The position numbers and the translations under genes are program-made. 37,273 nt of DNA from Tistrella bauzanensis (GTDB taxonomy: Bacteria; Pseudomonadota; Alphaproteobacteria; Tistrellales; Tistrellaceae), in the NCBI RefSeq assembly GCF_014636235.1, contig NZ_BMDZ01000053.1:3267-40539 (forward strand), read 5' to 3'. This document shows positions 34,816-37,273 of the stretch, one piece after another. The notes under the pieces were generated by a model that did not search any database, had not been told where the DNA came from, and worked only from the letters and a program-made list of their open reading frames with translations. Within the stretch, counting starts at the first letter, position 1; each line of letters opens with the position of its first letter.

Positions 34816-36087
34816 TCAGGCGACGCGGTTCAATGTCGCCACCAGGGCGCGCAAGCCCGTCGCGAGATCGTCGCCATCGATCGCATAGGACAGGCGCAGG
34901 CCCCGGGGGTCGCCGAAGGCGCTGCCGGGCACCGAGGCGACGCCGGCCTCGCTGAGCAGATGTTCGGCCACCGCATCGGCATCGGTGACCGGGCTGCCAT
35001 CGGCGAATTGCCGGCCGATCAGCCGGCCGAGGTCGAGATAGAGATAGAACCCGCCCTCGCCGGGCCGGACCGTCACGCGATCGAGCCCGGCCAGGATATC
35101 GAGCGCCAGCGCCCGGTTGCCCGCCAGCAGGGCGCGGATATCGGCCTGAAAGGCGTCAAGCTCGGCGCGGCCGGTGGTCAGCGCCGCCAATACCGCATGC
35201 TGGGCGATGACGTTGGGGTTCGATGCGGTATGGCTCTGAAAGGCGCTGGCGGCCTTGATCACCGGCTCGGGTGCCGCCAGATAGCCGATGCGCCAGCCGG
35301 TCATCGCGCAGCTTTTCGAGAAGCTGTCGACCAGAACCACGCGGTCGCGCAGATCGGGGCGCAGCCGCAGCAGGTTCACATGCACGGCCGGCGCCGGCAC
35401 CAGCGCGCCATAGCATTCGTCGAACAGGATCCACAGATCATGGTCCTGCGCGATGCTGGCGATCTGGTCGAGAAGACCGGCGTCATAGACCCGGCCGGTC
35501 GGGTTGTTGGGCGTGTTGAGCACGATCATCCGGGTGGCCGGCGTGATCGCGGCCCGGATCATGGCGGGTGTCGGCAGATAGCCGGTAGCGGTGGTGTCGA
35601 GCGCGACCGGGGTGCCTCCGGCGATGCGGATCTGGGTGGGGAAGGTCGTCCAATAGGGGCAGGGGATCAGAACCTCGCAGCCGGGATCGATCAGGGTCAT
35701 GGCCGCGTTGAACAGTGCCTGCTTCGCTCCCGCCGTCACCGATATGCCGGCCGGGGTCCAGGCAAGGCCGGTCTTCTCCGCCACCAGCCCGGCGATCGCG
35801 GATCTGAGGCCCGGCAGGCCGGAGGTGTCGGTATAGCGGTTGTGCCCGGCCTCGATCGCGGCGATCGCCGCCCGCCGCACCGGCGCCGCCAGGGCTGTGT
35901 CCAGTTCGCCGGCGGCCATATTGGCGATCCGCCGGCCGGCCGCCGCAAGCTCGCGGCCCAGCGTCCGCATCCGGGCGGTTTCGGAGGCCGATACCAGTGC
36001 CGTCCGGCCGGCAAGCGGCTGTCGCTGCGGGCGGCCGCCGGCGGGGGGCCGATCCTGCGTGAGAGCGGGGCTGTCTGCGAGCGTCAT
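34816..36087 (-). CDS. PLP aminotransferase, aspartate aminotransferase fold
   Basis: Predicted 423-aa class I/II aminotransferase. Motifs: SVTAGAKQALFNA, PYWTTFP, LNTPNNPTG (N194 area), LFDECYGAL (D223, Y226) and the PLP lysine K258 in DSFSKSCAMTGWRIGY. This is the aspartate-aminotransferase type, unlike the fold-class I AEP transaminases (PhnW/AEPT-like) usually found with phosphonopyruvate decarboxylase. With PEP mutase just upstream and no decarboxylase, transamination of phosphonopyruvate to phosphonoalanine is the natural inference, since phosphonopyruvate mimics oxaloacetate. AAGGA lies 8 nt upstream of the ATG at 36087; ATG 36093 is an alternative and an upstream extension to 36234 is unlikely. 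The first 25 residues are low-complexity. An ordinary aspartate transaminase role is not excluded. Confidence 0.9.
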   Translation of the reverse strand: MTLADSPALTQDRPPAGGRPQRQPLAGRTALVSASETARMRTLGRELAAAGRRIANMAAGELDTALAAPVRRAAIAAIEAGHNRYTDTSGLPGLRSAIAGLVAEKTGLAWTPAGISVTAGAKQALFNAAMTLIDPGCEVLIPCPYWTTFPTQIRIAGGTPVALDTTATGYLPTPAMIRAAITPATRMIVLNTPNNPTGRVYDAGLLDQIASIAQDHDLWILFDECYGALVPAPAVHVNLLRLRPDLRDRVVLVDSFSKSCAMTGWRIGYLAAPEPVIKAASAFQSHTASNPNVIAQHAVLAALTTGRAELDAFQADIRALLAGNRALALDILAGLDRVTVRPGEGGFYLYLDLGRLIGRQFADGSPVTDADAVAEHLLSEAGVASVPGSAFGDPRGLRLSYAIDGDDLATGLRALVATLNRVA

Positions 36088-36136
36088 GGCCATGGTCCTT
36101 GACGATGTTGGTGGACGCGCGGGATGGGCGGGCGGA

Positions 36137-37054
36137 TCAGGTGGCGGGCAGATAGACGCCTTCCGCATGGGCCAGCTCGTCGTAATCGAGCATGGCGAAG
36201 ACCTGATCCAGCGTGGCGATCTCGTCCTCGACACCGGCGATCGCCTCGTCGTCGCGGATCCGCCGGCACAGACGGCTCATGGCGCTGATCGATGCGCGCA
36301 TGTTGTGGTTGGCCCAGATCACGGTGGAAATGCCGGCGCCGCGATAGGCTGCGGCCGGGGTGCGGTAGTATTTCGTGGGCACGATCACCACTGGCGCCCG
36401 GTTGCCCCAGCGCTGCGCGAAGGCCAGGATCTCGTCGGGCTCGGCGCGTTTGGAATGAATCAGGATCGCGTCGGCGCCGGCGCGGTGATAGGCCTCGGCG
36501 CGCCGCAGCGCCTCGTCCATGCCGTGGCCGGCGATCAGCGCCTCGACGCGGGCCACGATCGAGAAATTGTCGTCGAGGCGTGCGTCGCAGCCGGCGGCGA
36601 TGCGGCCGCAGAACTCGGCCACGTCGGCCAGCGGCTGACGCTCACCCACGAATGAGTTCATCTTCGGGAACAGTTTGTCTTCCAGGCAGACGGCGGCGAC
36701 GCCGATCGTGCCCAGCTTGCGCACCAGCCGGCGGACATTGTTGAAGTTGCCATAGCCGGTATCGCCATTGATCAGGATCGGGACGCGGGTGGCGTCGGCC
36801 ATGAATTCCACCACGTCCAGAACCTGGGTCCACGATGCCTCGTTGGCATCGCGCAGGCCAAGCGCGGTCGCGACCGACAGCCCCAACGCCCAGATGGCGG
36901 GAAAGCCCGCCTCCTCGACGATACGGGCGGAGAGCGCGTTATGCGCCTCCATCAGAAAGGTCAGATCGGGCGATGACAGCAGATCGCGGAATGCGCGGGA
37001 TCGGGTGGCGGGGCTGTCGGGCCGGCGGCTGTCGGCGTGCATGTCAAGGGGCAT
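36137..37054 (-). CDS. pepM: Phosphoenolpyruvate mutase
   Basis: Predicted 305-aa TIM-barrel enzyme of the isocitrate lyase/PEP mutase superfamily. The defining EDK-x5-NS motif is intact (EDK 125-127, NS 133-134), and NGDTGYGN supplies the metal-binding Asp98. PEP mutase rearranges PEP to phosphonopyruvate and forms the C-P bond that starts nearly all phosphonate pathways. The equilibrium favours PEP, so a coupled step must pull it forward; here the transaminase, CTP activation and lipid transfer would do so. The ATG at 37054 is preferred over 37066 because GGAGG lies 5 nt before it and overlaps the earlier ATG. It is the first gene of the five-gene minus-strand operon. Confidence 0.95.
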   Translation of the reverse strand: MPLDMHADSRRPDSPATRSRAFRDLLSSPDLTFLMEAHNALSARIVEEAGFPAIWALGLSVATALGLRDANEASWTQVLDVVEFMADATRVPILINGDTGYGNFNNVRRLVRKLGTIGVAAVCLEDKLFPKMNSFVGERQPLADVAEFCGRIAAGCDARLDDNFSIVARVEALIAGHGMDEALRRAEAYHRAGADAILIHSKRAEPDEILAFAQRWGNRAPVVIVPTKYYRTPAAAYRGAGISTVIWANHNMRASISAMSRLCRRIRDDEAIAGVEDEIATLDQVFAMLDYDELAHAEGVYLPAT

Positions 37055-37066
37055 GTCGTCCTCCAT

Positions 37067-37273
37067 CGATCAGGGAACGATGGAGATGTTCACATAACTG
37101 TCATGAAATCGGTGATTGATATTCTTAGATGTTATTTCCTGTGCGCGCATCGATATGTATTCCGGAGCATGGAACGGTATATTATGGAATATATGAGGCT
37201 GTTGCCGAATGCCCGCTACCCATGGTTTGACGCCGTCTGCTGACGGCTTGGGAGCTTGGCGGGGGTCTCGCGC
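37067..37273 (-). promoter_or_regulatory. AT-richer upstream region of the phosphonate operon
   Basis: About 200 bp with far more A+T than its surroundings precede pepM, so the operon promoter is probably here. GGAATATATG (37186-37195) and ATATGTATTCC (37153-37163) form an imperfect dyad with perfect 6-bp cores TATTCC/GGAATA, about 22 bp apart. AT-rich hexamers such as TATAAT-like stretches occur on the minus strand near 37175-37195, but no single -35/-10 pair stands out. A short plus-strand frame (37103-37243) has no family features and is not called. Confidence 0.4.

Noticed and set aside
34960-36102. 380-aa plus-strand frame opposite the aminotransferase
   Set aside because: The minus strand has the PLP lysine motif and a good ribosome site; the plus frame is a His/Arg-rich shadow.
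37103-37243. Short plus-strand frame starting MKSVIDIL upstream of pepM
   Set aside because: Only about 46 codons, rich in A+T intergenic sequence, no convincing ribosome binding site; better explained as a promoter region.

Overview
The window is very GC-rich (codon third positions almost all G or C), densely coded, and has the gene style of a metabolically rich alphaproteobacterium. A Rhodospirillales genus such as Tistrella fits my impression, but no rRNA or other marker gene confirms it. No tRNA, rRNA, CRISPR array, transposase or integrase was seen.

Left part (1-9011), ordinary accessory genes. An 18-bp tandem repeat and stem-loops precede a winged-helix protein (300-1904). A TetR regulator and an NmrA-like oxidoreductase diverge from a shared palindromic operator. 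An orphan ImpE/TagJ type VI secretion accessory protein follows, then a proline/aspartate-rich protein and a single-pass membrane protein ending in a 14-bp hairpin. Next come a small phasin-like protein, an AraC regulator split by a frameshift, a small unknown protein, a SnoaL-like protein and a PaaI-type thioesterase.

Middle (9012-31483), a secondary-metabolite operon on the + strand. After an AT-richer 0.8-kb leader come eight tightly packed genes: a FAAL-acyl-CoA dehydrogenase-ACP fusion, a membrane desaturase/hydroxylase, a heme-oxygenase-like putative diiron oxidase, a KS-AT protein, an ACP-aminotransferase-condensation protein, a discrete ACP, a fully reducing PKS (KS-AT-DH-ER-KR-ACP-alpha/beta hydrolase) and an acyl-CoA synthetase-like AMP ligase. 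Inferred logic: a free fatty acid is adenylated, loaded on an ACP and dehydrogenated. It is extended with malonate and aminated at the beta-keto position, then passed to the condensation domain and the reducing PKS.

Right part (31499-37054), a five-gene operon on the - strand, convergent with the PKS operon with 15 bp between stop codons. It encodes PEP mutase (with the EDK-x5-NS motif), an aspartate-aminotransferase-fold transaminase, a sugar-phosphate-type nucleotidyltransferase, a CDP-alcohol phosphatidyltransferase and an asparagine-synthetase-like amide ligase whose glutaminase cysteine is replaced by tyrosine. No phosphonopyruvate decarboxylase is present. The simplest reading is phosphonopyruvate -> phosphonoalanine -> CMP-activated phosphonate -> transfer to a lipid alcohol, with an extra ammonia- or amine-dependent amide ligation.

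Together the two operons look like a candidate locus for a phosphonate-bearing aminolipid or phosphonolipid. Whether they make one product or two is not decided by the sequence.
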